This document shows, in pieces, positions 36,046 to 45,588 of a stretch of DNA of 64,000 nt (position 1 is its first letter; every line of letters begins with the position of its first letter). Location of the stretch: positions 225,175 through 289,174 of the forward strand of contig JACOSO010000086.1 in the NCBI GenBank assembly GCA_016178785.1, written 5' to 3'. The notes beneath the pieces are model-generated. The model did not search any database, was not told the DNA's origin, and worked only from the letters and a program-made list of their open reading frames with translations. This DNA is from Bacteroidota bacterium (GTDB lineage Bacteria; Bacteroidota; Bacteroidia; Cytophagales; Cyclobacteriaceae). The translations under genes and the position numbers were made by a program.

Positions 36046-37211
36046 AAATTGTGATCATTGGAGCGGGCATGTACGTCACCGGAAGGAATAACACCGGAAC
36101 CGGTACTGTTTTGTCTTCCCTGGCTGAGCTGTCAAAAAAGATACGTTTTGAGAAGATCACCGTAGTAAGCAAGAGCGAATCAAGCCGGAACGATGTTGAA
36201 GAAGCTCAAAAGAGAATTAATAAAATTCTTGGAACTAATGTTGTTATAGAATTCGAACCTTTAGGGGCTGAGCCGCTTGTCAAGCTTAATGCCCTTTGTG
36301 CTACAGAGAAATATGATTTAGCTATCATATCTGTACCCGATCACCTTCATTTTGAAAACACTCAGATATTATTAGAAAACAGAATAAACTGTTTAGTAGT
36401 AAAACCCTTTACGCCCACAACAAGCGAAGCACTAAGACTGATAAAGATTCAAAAGAGCAACCAAGTATATGGCGCTGTAGAGTTTCATAAGCGATATGAT
36501 GAAACCAATTTATATATTAAAAAAACCCTCGCAGAAAAGAGTTTAGGAAAGCTCCTCTATTTTACGGTAGACTATAGCCAAAGGATAAAAATCCCGCTAA
36601 CCATATTTTCCGGCTGGTCTGATAAAACAAATATCTTCCAGTATTTGGGCGTTCACTACGTAGACCTAATCTATTTTTTAACCGGATTTATTCCTATACG
36701 TGTCAATGCTATTGGGACAAACGGAATTTTAAAAAGTAAGGGAGTGGATAGTTATGACTCCGTGCATGCTCAGATTATCTGGCGAGAAGCTCAGGGCACA
36801 GATGAATTTATATCCTCCTTTAATACCAATTGGATTGATCCTAACATAACCAGTGCCTTATCTGATCAAAAATATAAAGTTATAGGAACCTTGGGAAGAA
36901 TTGAATGTGATCAAAAAAACCGAGGCGTAGAGTTAGTTACTGAAAAAACCGGTATTCAGCAGATCAACCCTTATTTTTCAGACTATCTACCGAATGAAAA
37001 TGGGAATCTGAAATTCTCTGGTTATGGTCATCGAAGCATAGAACAATTTGTGCTGGATGTTGAGGCTCTAAAAGAGGGAAAAACATCTCTCGAAAAATTA
37101 GAAAAAAGCAGGCCAACATTCTCAAGTTCATTGATCTCAACTAACGTAATTGAAACGGTAAATAAGAGTTTAGAAAAAAAAGGAGAATGGCTTAATATTT
37201 TAGCGCAATGA
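36042..37211 (+). CDS. Gfo/Idh/MocA-family oxidoreductase
   Basis: 389-residue NAD(P)-dependent sugar oxidoreductase. The Rossmann Gly motif is IIGAGMYVTGRN at 4-15; SVPDHLHFENT near 97-107 and VVKPFTPTTSEA near 117-128, with the catalytic Lys in KPFT, are the family signature. EFHKRYDETN follows. The long insertion after the Gly motif (TGRNNTGTGTV) is unusual. It overlaps the NeuA-like gene by four bases and the next dehydrogenase gene by four, so the three are coupled. Confidence 0.87.
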   Translation: MKIVIIGAGMYVTGRNNTGTGTVLSSLAELSKKIRFEKITVVSKSESSRNDVEEAQKRINKILGTNVVIEFEPLGAEPLVKLNALCATEKYDLAIISVPDHLHFENTQILLENRINCLVVKPFTPTTSEALRLIKIQKSNQVYGAVEFHKRYDETNLYIKKTLAEKSLGKLLYFTVDYSQRIKIPLTIFSGWSDKTNIFQYLGVHYVDLIYFLTGFIPIRVNAIGTNGILKSKGVDSYDSVHAQIIWREAQGTDEFISSFNTNWIDPNITSALSDQKYKVIGTLGRIECDQKNRGVELVTEKTGIQQINPYFSDYLPNENGNLKFSGYGHRSIEQFVLDVEALKEGKTSLEKLEKSRPTFSSSLISTNVIETVNKSLEKKGEWLNILAQ

Positions 37212-38245
37212 AACATCTTGACGACAGCAGGTTAAAAAAATTGATGCAGAAATCGCTTTCTGATAGGAAGGTAACAGATGAAGCTATTTTACACGTGACA
37301 GAATCATTAATTCAAACCTCAATGAGAGGAGTTGACTCACATGGGATAAATCTTTTCCCTCATTATTGCAGAGCGGTAGATGCCGGAAGAGTCGTAAGAA
37401 ATCCTGAAATAAAAATTAATAAAACGGCCGAGTCTTCTGCAGTCATTGATGCGGGCCATGCTTTTGGTCATCATGTTGGAGCCTTGGCCATAGACCTGGC
37501 CGTTGAATTAGCCAGTAAGACCGGTATTGCTGCTATAGGAGTTAAAAACTCAAGTCATTTTGGTGCAGCTGCTTATTTTGCCTTAAGGGCTGCCACGAAA
37601 GGTTATATCGGTTTTTCATTTACCAATGCTGATGCTTTAGTGAAAGCTCACTCAAGTAAAGATCCTTTTTTTGGAACCAATCCGATTTGTTTTGCAGCCC
37701 CGCTTGCAAATGAATCCCCTTTCTGTTTAGATATGGCAACTTCACTGGTTTCATGGAATAAGATCAATAATTATAGAAGAATGAATCAGCCAATTCCTGC
37801 TCATTGGGCTTTTGACAAAGAAGGAAAGCCAGTTATTGATCCTCACTTGGCCAAAAGTTTAAGTCCAATCGGAGAGTATAAGGGTTTTGGATTAGGCATG
37901 ATGGTAGATGTACTTTGCGCAGTTCTTTTTGGAGGGTTGATAAGCAAGGATTTACTAGCTATGTACACGTCTCCTATTGAGGCCCAAAGAAAGATTGGCC
38001 ATTTTTTTATGGCAATAAATATTAGCAAATTCAATTCATTAGATGCCTTCACTAGGGATCTTCAAAGTATGGTCGATAGGATTCGATCTCTTCGTAAATC
38101 GGATGAGAGCCAGGAGTTAATGGTAGCCGGTGATCCTGAAAAGAACTGTGTGAAAGAAAGAGAAGTCTCAGGTATTCCGATGGATGAAATAAAATTCGAA
38201 GAATTCCTTTCTTTATCTCCGGATTTCAAAACTGCCTTGAAGTGA
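37208..38245 (+). CDS. Ldh-family (malate/L-lactate dehydrogenase-like) oxidoreductase
   Basis: 345-residue NAD(P)-dependent 2-oxo/2-hydroxy acid dehydrogenase of the DUF/Ldh_2 type, unrelated to classic LDH. Motifs are MRGVDSHGI near 38-46, NSSHFGAAAYF near 114-124, GTNPICFAAP near 157-166 and YKGFGLGMMVD near 220-230. Relatives reduce diketogulonate, sulfolactate or ureidoglycolate. Its presence between a Gfo/Idh and a GH57-like gene in a glycan locus suggests that it makes or removes a keto group on a sugar acid, which is inferred from context. Confidence 0.87.
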   Translation: MKHLDDSRLKKLMQKSLSDRKVTDEAILHVTESLIQTSMRGVDSHGINLFPHYCRAVDAGRVVRNPEIKINKTAESSAVIDAGHAFGHHVGALAIDLAVELASKTGIAAIGVKNSSHFGAAAYFALRAATKGYIGFSFTNADALVKAHSSKDPFFGTNPICFAAPLANESPFCLDMATSLVSWNKINNYRRMNQPIPAHWAFDKEGKPVIDPHLAKSLSPIGEYKGFGLGMMVDVLCAVLFGGLISKDLLAMYTSPIEAQRKIGHFFMAINISKFNSLDAFTRDLQSMVDRIRSLRKSDESQELMVAGDPEKNCVKEREVSGIPMDEIKFEEFLSLSPDFKTALK

Positions 38246-39408
38246 AAAACCTAATTGATGTAGTAAATTTAAATGCTGATGCTTCTTGTCTGTCATCAAA
38301 GTGGTGGCTTGAAATTCTTAGAGGAGGGAAATCCTCTTATTTATATCAATGGCTGTCCATTTACATTAACAATTCCAAAAAAGTATCCTTGGGCATTACA
38401 GGAGCAACAGTCAGCGATATTGCTAATTTTAATCCTGAATCAATAGACTTAATAAATAAAAACAAACAGATTTTTGAAATTGTCCTGCGTCCTTATTCAC
38501 ATGATATTGGTCTGCTAAGAACAAAGCTCGGATTTGAAAAAAATCTTGAATTTGGGATAAAGGTGCTGAAGAAAGAATTTGGATCTTTCGCCAACTATTT
38601 CCTCCCGCCAGAATTTATGCTCACCAATGAGCAAATACAAGTATTGACACAATCAAAAGTGGAAGGTGTATTCATCAATCCGGTCAGGTTTAAAAAAGAA
38701 ATGAAACTCCGCCTTCCGTCAAAGCCGTATATAATCAAAGGAGTGTTTGACGTTGAGATGAAATGCATTCCATTTTTTGAGGGCCTGACCGCTGCTTATT
38801 TGAACTCCCTTCACTTCTTTGAATGTAAAGAATGGAATAAAATAATTGAAAAATCCAGAATAAGTGATATTTACTCGTGGAGAGATGGAGAAAGTTCTTT
38901 TTTTGTTCCCGATGGGAATGAAAGAGAAAATACATGGCTGAAAAAAGAAAGCAAAAGGATCAATCGTCTGTTTTTAGGAGAGTGCATTCCAAAAACCAAT
39001 TTCATTTCAAATGATATACTAATTGAAAAACAATATCACTATTACCCGGTTCATTCATTTACGGCATGGGTCAAGGAATTCAGAATGTTAGGCTTTATAA
39101 ATAAAATAAAAAGCATTGAAAATAATTTAGCAAACCTTTCGGTTAAAGATATTTCATTATGGTTGCAAGTGATTAATTCCGACATATTGTCTGCCATCGA
39201 AAAAGATTCACCTGTAGTTAACATTAAAGGAAATGAAAAATCACTTCGAAAAACAAGATACACTATTTGGAGAAGTGAGCGCGGGGTAGAAGGGGAGGAG
39301 ATGTTGTCGATTTTGGAAAATAAGAACTTGAACATTTGGGCTAAAAGTCTAGCACCACATGCTATCAAATTAAATGAAAGACTGAAGTATCTGCATAATC
39401 TATCTTAG
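38242..39408 (+). CDS. GH57-like/polysaccharide deacetylase-like barrel protein
   Basis: 388-residue protein of uncertain function. Its start is a GTG that overlaps the Ldh-type gene stop (GTGA). The N-terminal half has a barrel pattern related to GH57/GH38 and deacetylases: LRPYSHDIGLLRT near 82-94, NYFLPPEFMLTNEQI near 118-132, where a catalytic Glu or metal ligand would lie (Glu124), and VEGVFINPVRF near 140-150. The C-terminal half is helical and charged. It could be a hydrolase or a transferase for a carboxylated sugar. Confident naming is not possible. Confidence 0.5.
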   Translation: MKNLIDVVNLNADASCLSSKWWLEILRGGKSSYLYQWLSIYINNSKKVSLGITGATVSDIANFNPESIDLINKNKQIFEIVLRPYSHDIGLLRTKLGFEKNLEFGIKVLKKEFGSFANYFLPPEFMLTNEQIQVLTQSKVEGVFINPVRFKKEMKLRLPSKPYIIKGVFDVEMKCIPFFEGLTAAYLNSLHFFECKEWNKIIEKSRISDIYSWRDGESSFFVPDGNERENTWLKKESKRINRLFLGECIPKTNFISNDILIEKQYHYYPVHSFTAWVKEFRMLGFINKIKSIENNLANLSVKDISLWLQVINSDILSAIEKDSPVVNIKGNEKSLRKTRYTIWRSERGVEGEEMLSILENKNLNIWAKSLAPHAIKLNERLKYLHNLS

Positions 39409-39434
39409 AGAGCTACTTCTCATTGTCACTACTT

Positions 39435-40259
39435 ATGTCGAAAATAATAAAACAATTCGTCCCCCCCATACTTACCAATTTGTATAAAAAGGCTACGAGT
39501 AAATATGGATGGTTTGGAAACTACACCTCTTGGCAAGAAGCTCAAAATGACTCTACTGGCTATGATTCACTTACTATTGTTGAAAAAGTGAAGGAGGCTT
39601 TATTAAAAGTAAAGAATGGAGAGGCTGTCTATGAACGTGATTCGGTGTTATTTGATAAGATCGAATACTCATGGCCGGTCCTAGCCACGTTGATGTGGAT
39701 CGCTAATCAGGATAATGGAAAGTTAAATGTCCTTGATTTTGGTGGTTCTTTGGGAAGCACTTATTTTCAAAACCAGAAATTTTTATCCGATTTAATGGAT
39801 GTCAAATGGAACATCGTGGAACAAGACAAATTTGTTGAATACGGAAAGAAGTATTTTGAAGATGACAAATTGAAGTTCTACGAAAACATTGATTTATGTT
39901 TAAATGAAAATCGGATAAATGTGATACTTCTTTCTTGTGTCTTGCCCTATGTAGAAAATCCCTATGAATTGCTTGAAATGATTTTACAATATAAATTCGA
40001 ATTTATACTTTTTGATCGTATGCCGTTCTTTGAAGATAATACACCAAGTAGAATAACAATACACAAAGTAGACCCTACAGTATATCCGGCAACAATTCCT
40101 ACGCATATATTTAATGAATCATCTTTTACTAAATTCATGAAGAGAGAATATGATCTGATTTCAGATTTTGAATCTGAATTAAAGATTCAACTTGCGGATG
40201 GGACTAAAATTTCCAATAAAGGATTTATATATAAGTATTCTAAACATAGCAAGTTATGA
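39435..40259 (+). CDS. TIGR04325-family (LIC12133-like) methyltransferase
   Basis: 274-residue protein of the putative methyltransferase family known from Leptospira O-antigen loci. SAM motif I is VLDFGGSLGSTYF near 99-111; after it come WNIVEQDKFVEYGKKYF and ILLSCVLPYVENP. YERDSVLFDKIEYSWP near 60-75 is the N-terminal family hallmark. ATG at 39435 (MSKIIKQF) is preferred over the TTG at 39423. It overlaps the next methyltransferase gene by four bases. Confidence 0.82.
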   Translation: MSKIIKQFVPPILTNLYKKATSKYGWFGNYTSWQEAQNDSTGYDSLTIVEKVKEALLKVKNGEAVYERDSVLFDKIEYSWPVLATLMWIANQDNGKLNVLDFGGSLGSTYFQNQKFLSDLMDVKWNIVEQDKFVEYGKKYFEDDKLKFYENIDLCLNENRINVILLSCVLPYVENPYELLEMILQYKFEFILFDRMPFFEDNTPSRITIHKVDPTVYPATIPTHIFNESSFTKFMKREYDLISDFESELKIQLADGTKISNKGFIYKYSKHSKL

Positions 40260-41164
40260 AATGCCCCCTTTGTAAACACGATAAGTTCTTTATCGTTAGA
40301 AAATATGATTTCAAAATACTCGAGCAGCAATGGATAAAGACTTTTAGCTATAACCCGTTTGTTAATTTCGATACAAATCAAAAATTGCAAAAGCTTAAGT
40401 GTAGGCATTGTGATCTGATTTTTTACAATCCCGGATTTTTTGGTGATACTGATTTTTATGAAAAAATATCCAATAACAATTGGTATTACGAGGAAAATAA
40501 ATGGGAGTTTGATAGAGCTATTGAACTGATTAGTCAACACACACCAAACTCTTTATTAGAAATAGGTTCTGGCGATGGTGGATTTTTAGAGAAAGTATCT
40601 ACTGCAGTAGAGTATTCAGAAGGGTTAGAAATTAATAAAGCCGCTATAGAGAAATGTCGATCTAAGAAGCTCAATGTGTCATCAAAAAAGCTTACTGAAG
40701 TTGAAAAGAAATTCGAAATGATAGCATCTTTCGAAGTGTTTGAACACTTGGATGACGTATCTTATTTCGTGACAAACAGTATCAGCAAATTGTCAAGTAA
40801 TGGACTTTTACTGATAGCTGTTCCCAATCCCGATGGGTACTTTAAAGAACTGGACACTGTGTTGCTAGATTTACCGCCTCATCATAATTTGGGGTTTTCA
40901 AAAAGGACTTTTGAATTTATTGCTAAGAAATATGACTTGAAAATGATTGAGTACGATTTAGAGCCGTTGCGCTATGTTCATTACCAACTATACATGAATT
41001 CCATTATTGGCTATAATACATCTCTTTTCGGAAACGGCATTAAAATTAAACTCATAAAAAAAATGAAATCCTTAATTTTCAATTTCTTTTCTCCGCTGTT
41101 CTTCGTAAGCGATAGAAATCATATCAAAGGACAAACTCATCTTGTTGTTTTTCAAAAAAATTAG
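40256..41164 (+). CDS. SAM-dependent methyltransferase with N-terminal zinc ribbon
   Basis: 302-residue protein. Two cysteine pairs at the N-terminus, Cys3/Cys6 (CPLC) and Cys49/Cys52 (CRHC), form a zinc ribbon of the kind seen in sugar C-methyltransferases. The methyltransferase domain has LLEIGSGDGGFLEKV near 98-112, EVFEHLDDV near 159-167 and LLIAVPNPDGY near 185-195. DLPPHHNLGFS near 204-214 is typical of the C-methyltransferase-like group. A branched or methylated sugar in the polymer is plausible. Confidence 0.82.
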   Translation: MKCPLCKHDKFFIVRKYDFKILEQQWIKTFSYNPFVNFDTNQKLQKLKCRHCDLIFYNPGFFGDTDFYEKISNNNWYYEENKWEFDRAIELISQHTPNSLLEIGSGDGGFLEKVSTAVEYSEGLEINKAAIEKCRSKKLNVSSKKLTEVEKKFEMIASFEVFEHLDDVSYFVTNSISKLSSNGLLLIAVPNPDGYFKELDTVLLDLPPHHNLGFSKRTFEFIAKKYDLKMIEYDLEPLRYVHYQLYMNSIIGYNTSLFGNGIKIKLIKKMKSLIFNFFSPLFFVSDRNHIKGQTHLVVFQKN

Positions 41165-41165
41165 G

Positions 41166-42125
41166 ATGTTCAAGATGATTGATCATATACTTCAAAGAAA
41201 TGAGTTTCAAAATAATCCTCCGGTATTAGTAGATATTGGAGCATCGGGTGAGATTCATCACAAGTGGAAGAAAATAGCAAAATATGCGATTTGTATTGCA
41301 TTCGATGCAGATGACCGCGAGATGAATTTCACAGAAAATATCTCTAGTGGCTTTAAAAAACTGATCACCATAAACAGAATCGTGACCGATCGAATCGATG
41401 GTGAAGTTGATTTCTTCCTTACACAATCCCCTTTTTGTTCCAGCACTCTTGAACCGGATTTGGGTAAACTATCAAAATGGCCCTTTCAGAATTTATTCAC
41501 AGTAGAGAAAAAAATAAAACTAAAAGCTGTGCAATTGGTGGATGCCCTCAAAAATGCAGGTATCAACGGTATCGATTGGCTTAAGATTGATACGCAGGGC
41601 ACTGATCTCAGGCTTTTCAAATCGCTCCCAGAAATAATACGGAATAATACTTTGATTGCGGAATTCGAGCCAGGAATAATAGATGCGTATAAAGGGGAAG
41701 ACAAATTGTATGAGGTAATAGGGTTTATGTCTAAATCGGGTTTTTATATGTCTAGCATCGACATAAAAGGAGTGCAGCGAATTGACCAAAATACGATTGC
41801 ACAATTTTCGAGATTACAGCAAAGGGCTTTCCGTGGTTCTCATAAAATATCTCCTGGCTGGGGCGAAGTATGCTACATGAATAGTATGGAGAATGAAATC
41901 ATGGACAAACGCTCATATCTGCTTGCTTATGTTTTTGCTTTAATAGAAAAACAGTATGGATTTGCGCTGGAGATCGCAGAAAAGGGCGCAAAGAAAACGG
42001 GTGATGTCTTTTTTAATGATCTTAAAAATCATGCATTAAAACGAATATCGAATATTCAATTTAAATGGCCTTTCTTTGCAGTTAAGAATAAATTAGACAA
42101 GGTCTTTGATGCTATTTTTAGATAA
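41166..42125 (+). CDS. FkbM-family methyltransferase
   Basis: 319-residue protein of the FkbM family, mostly O-methyltransferases acting on sugar hydroxyls. The ATG at 41166 lies two bases after the upstream stop; an earlier TTG is in the upstream frame. VLVDIGASGEIHHKW near 19-33 is SAM motif I, and GIDWLKIDTQGTDL near 136-149 is the family motif with conserved Lys and Asp. It is the third consecutive methyltransferase gene in the locus. Confidence 0.85.
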   Translation: MFKMIDHILQRNEFQNNPPVLVDIGASGEIHHKWKKIAKYAICIAFDADDREMNFTENISSGFKKLITINRIVTDRIDGEVDFFLTQSPFCSSTLEPDLGKLSKWPFQNLFTVEKKIKLKAVQLVDALKNAGINGIDWLKIDTQGTDLRLFKSLPEIIRNNTLIAEFEPGIIDAYKGEDKLYEVIGFMSKSGFYMSSIDIKGVQRIDQNTIAQFSRLQQRAFRGSHKISPGWGEVCYMNSMENEIMDKRSYLLAYVFALIEKQYGFALEIAEKGAKKTGDVFFNDLKNHALKRISNIQFKWPFFAVKNKLDKVFDAIFR

Positions 42126-43120
42126 TGCAAAACTTCTGTACTCTATTTGATTCTTTTTTTCTGAATCGGGCACTCGTTATGTACGAGTCGTTAAAGAAGC
42201 ATTGCCCAAATTTCCATCTTTATATTTTCCCTTTTGATGAAGTAGCTCTTCAGATTCTTCAAAAGCTTAATCTTGAAAATGTCACGCTAATACCACTTTT
42301 GGAATTTGAAAATAAGGATCTTTTAAGGATTAAATCTTCGCGCTCGAAAGGAGAATATTGCTGGACTTGTACGCCATATATCATTGATTGTGCAATAGAA
42401 AATTTTAACCTTTCGCAATGCACCTACATTGATGCCGATCTTTGTTTCTATAGTGATCCTCAGGAATTGCTTGATGAAATGGGCGACACCTCGGTTTTAA
42501 TTACCGAGCACCGATATTCTAAACAATACGATGTCTCAAAAACCCATGGGATTTATTGCGTTCAATTTTTATCGATCAAGAATAACGTGGACGGATTAAG
42601 GGCATTACATTGGTGGAGAGACAAGTGCCTTGAATGGTGTTATAATCGCCTAGAAGCCGGAAAGTTTGGTGATCAAAAATATTTGGATGACTGGACATCG
42701 AGATTTAAAGGAGTTCACGTGTTGCAGCATATTGGCGGTGGTGTGGCGCCTTGGAATGTTCAACAATATGAATTGACAAAGGACCAGAGCGATATCTGGT
42801 GGGCTACCGAAAAGACGACATCAAAAAAAGAAAAATTAGTTTTTTATCATTTTCATTACGTGAGGTTTTTAAAGAAGAATAAAGTGGATATCAGTGATTA
42901 TCAAATCAGCCATTCGGCTGTATTTTCTTTATATGCAGATTATCTTGTTAGAATAAAACAAGTCAATGCCACGCTATCCGAATTTGATTTAATTACCTCC
43001 CCTCAACCTTTTCGGACAAAAAGAACTTGGTTAACCCCTTTAGATAAATTGAAAAGAGAATGGAAAGGTGTTTATAATGTATTTGAACAGAAATCTTTTA
43101 TTGAAAAATGGCTCACCTGA
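42125..43120 (+). CDS. Putative GT-A glycosyltransferase (DxD type)
   Basis: 331-residue protein with a nucleotide-sugar transferase fold. N-terminal pattern FDSFFLNRALVMYESL is of the retaining GT8/PF03407 type, and the metal-binding DxD is DAD at 103-105 in TYIDADLCFYS. THGIYCVQFL, WWRDKCLEW and FGDQKYLDDW near 187-196 fit GT-A transferases that act on surface glycans. The start overlaps the FkbM stop by one base (TAATG). The donor sugar is not determined. Confidence 0.75.
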   Translation: MQNFCTLFDSFFLNRALVMYESLKKHCPNFHLYIFPFDEVALQILQKLNLENVTLIPLLEFENKDLLRIKSSRSKGEYCWTCTPYIIDCAIENFNLSQCTYIDADLCFYSDPQELLDEMGDTSVLITEHRYSKQYDVSKTHGIYCVQFLSIKNNVDGLRALHWWRDKCLEWCYNRLEAGKFGDQKYLDDWTSRFKGVHVLQHIGGGVAPWNVQQYELTKDQSDIWWATEKTTSKKEKLVFYHFHYVRFLKKNKVDISDYQISHSAVFSLYADYLVRIKQVNATLSEFDLITSPQPFRTKRTWLTPLDKLKREWKGVYNVFEQKSFIEKWLT

Positions 43121-43473
43121 TAGATTTAAAGACTTTCACCGATGTTCGTGGAAATCTCACCGTCATCGAAAAAGTAATTCCATTCGATATTAAAAGAATA
43201 TTTTATATCTACGGGGTTGACAATTCAGTTCGCGGAGGCCACAGGCATCACAAGACTATTCAGGCAGCTGTTTGTCTTCAAGGTCACTGTATAATCCGAA
43301 ATCACGATGGGGCTCATATTGAAGAATTTGTTTTAGACCACCCGGGAAAATGTTTGATCCTTGAGCCAAAGGACTGGCATCAAATGTATGACTTCTCAAA
43401 GAATGCTATTCTTATGGTATTCGCCTCAGAATTTTATAACCCCGATGATTATATATTTGAACCCTATCCATGA
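43108..43473 (+). CDS. fdtA: dTDP-4-oxo-6-deoxyglucose 3,4-ketoisomerase (FdtA/QdtA-like)
   Basis: Cupin-type enzyme that moves the keto group of dTDP-4-keto-6-deoxyglucose from C4 to C3 for 3-amino sugar synthesis. The 121-residue protein has the conserved GGHRHHKT at 43-50, with active-site His residues, and [10 protein letters not shown] near 12-21 and [12 protein letters not shown] near 88-99. FdtA and QdtA differ in product stereochemistry, so either Fuc3N or Qui3N may be made. It overlaps the upstream GT gene by 13 bases. Confidence 0.85.
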   Translation: MAHLIDLKTFTDVRGNLTVIEKVIPFDIKRIFYIYGVDNSVRGGHRHHKTIQAAVCLQGHCIIRNHDGAHIEEFVLDHPGKCLILEPKDWHQMYDFSKNAILMVFASEFYNPDDYIFEPYP

Positions 43474-44555
43474 TTGAATACGAGAACCTTTATGGCCTGA
43501 ATAAACCATTCATTAATGACTACAGAGATGCATTCGAACGAGTGCTGAACAGTGGATGGTTTATCTTAGGAGACCAAGTCAAGGAATTTGAAAATGCTTT
43601 TGCGCATTACTGCGGCTCAAATTTTTGCATTGGAGTAGCAAATGGATTGGATGCCTTGATACTTGCGCTGAGATCTTTTTCTTTTAAGGAAGGCTCCGAA
43701 GTTATTGTACCTGCGAATACCTACATCGCAACAATCCTTTCAATATTGAATTGCAATCTTAAACCAGTTCTCGTTGAGCCGGACCCTTCGACATATAATA
43801 TAGATCCATGGCGTATTGAAGAAGCAATTACTAAAAAGACAGTTGCTATTATGGTGGTTCATCTTTACGGCAAGTGCTGCGCAATGGATGAGATTAATAA
43901 ACTCGCAACAAAATTTAATTTAAGACTGATAGAGGATTGCGCCCAGGCCCATGGCGCAAAATTTAAAGGGAAAAAAGCCGGAACCTTCGGAGATTTTGGA
44001 GCCTTTAGTTTTTATCCTACAAAAAATTTGGGTGCCTTAGGTGACGGTGGTTGCGTAACAACAGATAATGAAGGTTTAAAGAAAAAAATCAGTTTGCTTC
44101 GAAATTACGGTTCAGAGAAAAAATACTATAATGAGCTAATCGGTGTTAACTCAAGGCTTGATGAACTGCAAGCTGCATTCTTGTCGATAAAGCTTAGAAC
44201 GCTTGAAGACATTAATACACACAAACAGAACCTGGCAAGAATATATAACCAGGAGTTGAAGCAGGATTTTATTAAGCCCGCTATGAATAAGGATTATTAT
44301 GACGTGTACCATATTTACAATATCCGCCACCCCAGAAGAGATAACCTTAAAGAGTATTTACTTAGGCATGGGGTCAAGACTGAAGTGCATTATCCGGTAC
44401 CGCCTCATCAGCAAATAGCGATGAAAGAAGTTTTTGATAAGAAATCGTATCCTATTTCAGAAGAGATTCACTCTACTACGCTTAGCCTGCCGATTTCATT
44501 TATGCATTCTGAAAACGATGTGTTGCGTGTGGTTGAAGTGATGAATAAGTTCTGA
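43470..44555 (+). CDS. fdtB: DegT/DnrJ/EryC1-family sugar aminotransferase (FdtB/QdtB-like)
   Basis: PLP-dependent enzyme that aminates a 3-keto sugar from the FdtA/QdtA-like neighbour. The 361-residue protein has the PLP lysine at Lys185 in [14 protein letters not shown], the EDCAQAHGA motif near 155-163 with the pyridine-nitrogen Asp, and [14 protein letters not shown] near 28-41. It overlaps fdtA by four bases. The usual partner genes rmlA and rmlB are not in the window, so the dTDP-4-keto-6-deoxyglucose pool must be provided elsewhere. Confidence 0.88.
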   Translation: MIEYENLYGLNKPFINDYRDAFERVLNSGWFILGDQVKEFENAFAHYCGSNFCIGVANGLDALILALRSFSFKEGSEVIVPANTYIATILSILNCNLKPVLVEPDPSTYNIDPWRIEEAITKKTVAIMVVHLYGKCCAMDEINKLATKFNLRLIEDCAQAHGAKFKGKKAGTFGDFGAFSFYPTKNLGALGDGGCVTTDNEGLKKKISLLRNYGSEKKYYNELIGVNSRLDELQAAFLSIKLRTLEDINTHKQNLARIYNQELKQDFIKPAMNKDYYDVYHIYNIRHPRRDNLKEYLLRHGVKTEVHYPVPPHQQIAMKEVFDKKSYPISEEIHSTTLSLPISFMHSENDVLRVVEVMNKF

Positions 44556-44694
44556 AGTAGCGAATTTATCTCAATCTTATGGCTCGTCATTTTAAAATAA
44601 TACTGGTACACCAATCAAAAAAACTTGAAAAAGTTTAGCGGATTTCAATTATCTAGTTCTAACCAAGCAGTCAGGGTTTCTGATTTTTTGAATC

Positions 44695-45555
44695 ATGAGT
44701 AATCAAAAGCCAGTAATTTCAATAGTAACTCCCAGTTACAACATGGTGGAAAACCTAAAACTTTGTTGCGCCTCCGTGGCAGATCAAAATATAGAGGTTG
44801 AGCATTTGGTTATGGATGGAGGATCGAAAGATGGAACTGTAGAATGGCTCGCCACGCAAAAGCTAACTTGGTTTTCTGAGAAAGATAGCGGCATGTATAA
44901 CGCGTTAAATAAAGCTATCGCAAAATCAAAAGGTGAAATTATTGGACATTTGAATTGTGATGAACAGTACTTACCTGGAGTATTGAGTTATGTGATAGAT
45001 TTTTTTAAAAATCATCCCGAAGTTGACTTTTTAGCTGCCGATTTCATTGTGACAAATCCTTCTGGAGAGTTTATGGCTTATCGAAAGTCTTTCCAGCCTC
45101 GATGGGTATATTTTTTCAGTAACTATCTGTACACAACTACTTGCTCATTATTTTACAGGAGGAAGATTTTTGTTGACTGCAATTTTGACGAATCATACAA
45201 ATCAATTGCTGATGTTATTTTCCTTTACAGTGTGATCAAAAAAGGATACAAAGGCCAGCATGTTAGAAAATATTTTGCTGCCTTTACTTATTCTGGTAAC
45301 AATCTAAGTCTGAATCCAATTTCTGCAATCGAAAAGAAACGGTTTAATAAAACTCTCCCTAAGTGGTATTTGATACTTAAACCCGTCTTTAAATTACTTT
45401 TTTTTGTGGAGCGCCTGCTGCACGGCACATATTTTGAAAAGTCTGTTCTAAGCTATTCTATTTTTACACAAGTCAGTTTAGGCAATAGATTGGTTATTTC
45501 AAAAAAGAAACCCAGTTTCAAACTAAATTTTATTGCAAGAACGCTAGCAATCTAA
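44695..45555 (+). CDS. Glycosyltransferase family 2
   Basis: 286-residue GT-A enzyme. SIVTPSYNMVENLKLC near 9-24 starts the fold, VMDGGSKDGTVEWL near 39-52 and FSEKDSGMYNALNKAI near 60-75 are the GT2 hallmarks, and LNCDEQYLPG near 85-94 holds a CDE in place of the DxD. Similar enzymes, such as WcaA-type, add a sugar to a lipid-linked repeat unit. A 139-base gap separates it from fdtB. C-terminal hydrophobicity is weak, so it is likely membrane-associated rather than integral. Confidence 0.85.
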   Translation: MSNQKPVISIVTPSYNMVENLKLCCASVADQNIEVEHLVMDGGSKDGTVEWLATQKLTWFSEKDSGMYNALNKAIAKSKGEIIGHLNCDEQYLPGVLSYVIDFFKNHPEVDFLAADFIVTNPSGEFMAYRKSFQPRWVYFFSNYLYTTTCSLFYRRKIFVDCNFDESYKSIADVIFLYSVIKKGYKGQHVRKYFAAFTYSGNNLSLNPISAIEKKRFNKTLPKWYLILKPVFKLLFFVERLLHGTYFEKSVLSYSIFTQVSLGNRLVISKKKPSFKLNFIARTLAI

Positions 45556-45588
45556 ACAATAGATGTTAACAGGAAGGCCATATTACAA

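Noticed and set aside
44556..44694. Possible promoter or terminator in the gap between fdtB and the GT2 gene
   Set aside because: No TAnnTTTG box or convincing hairpin was found; the AAACTTG/AAGTTT pair is too short.
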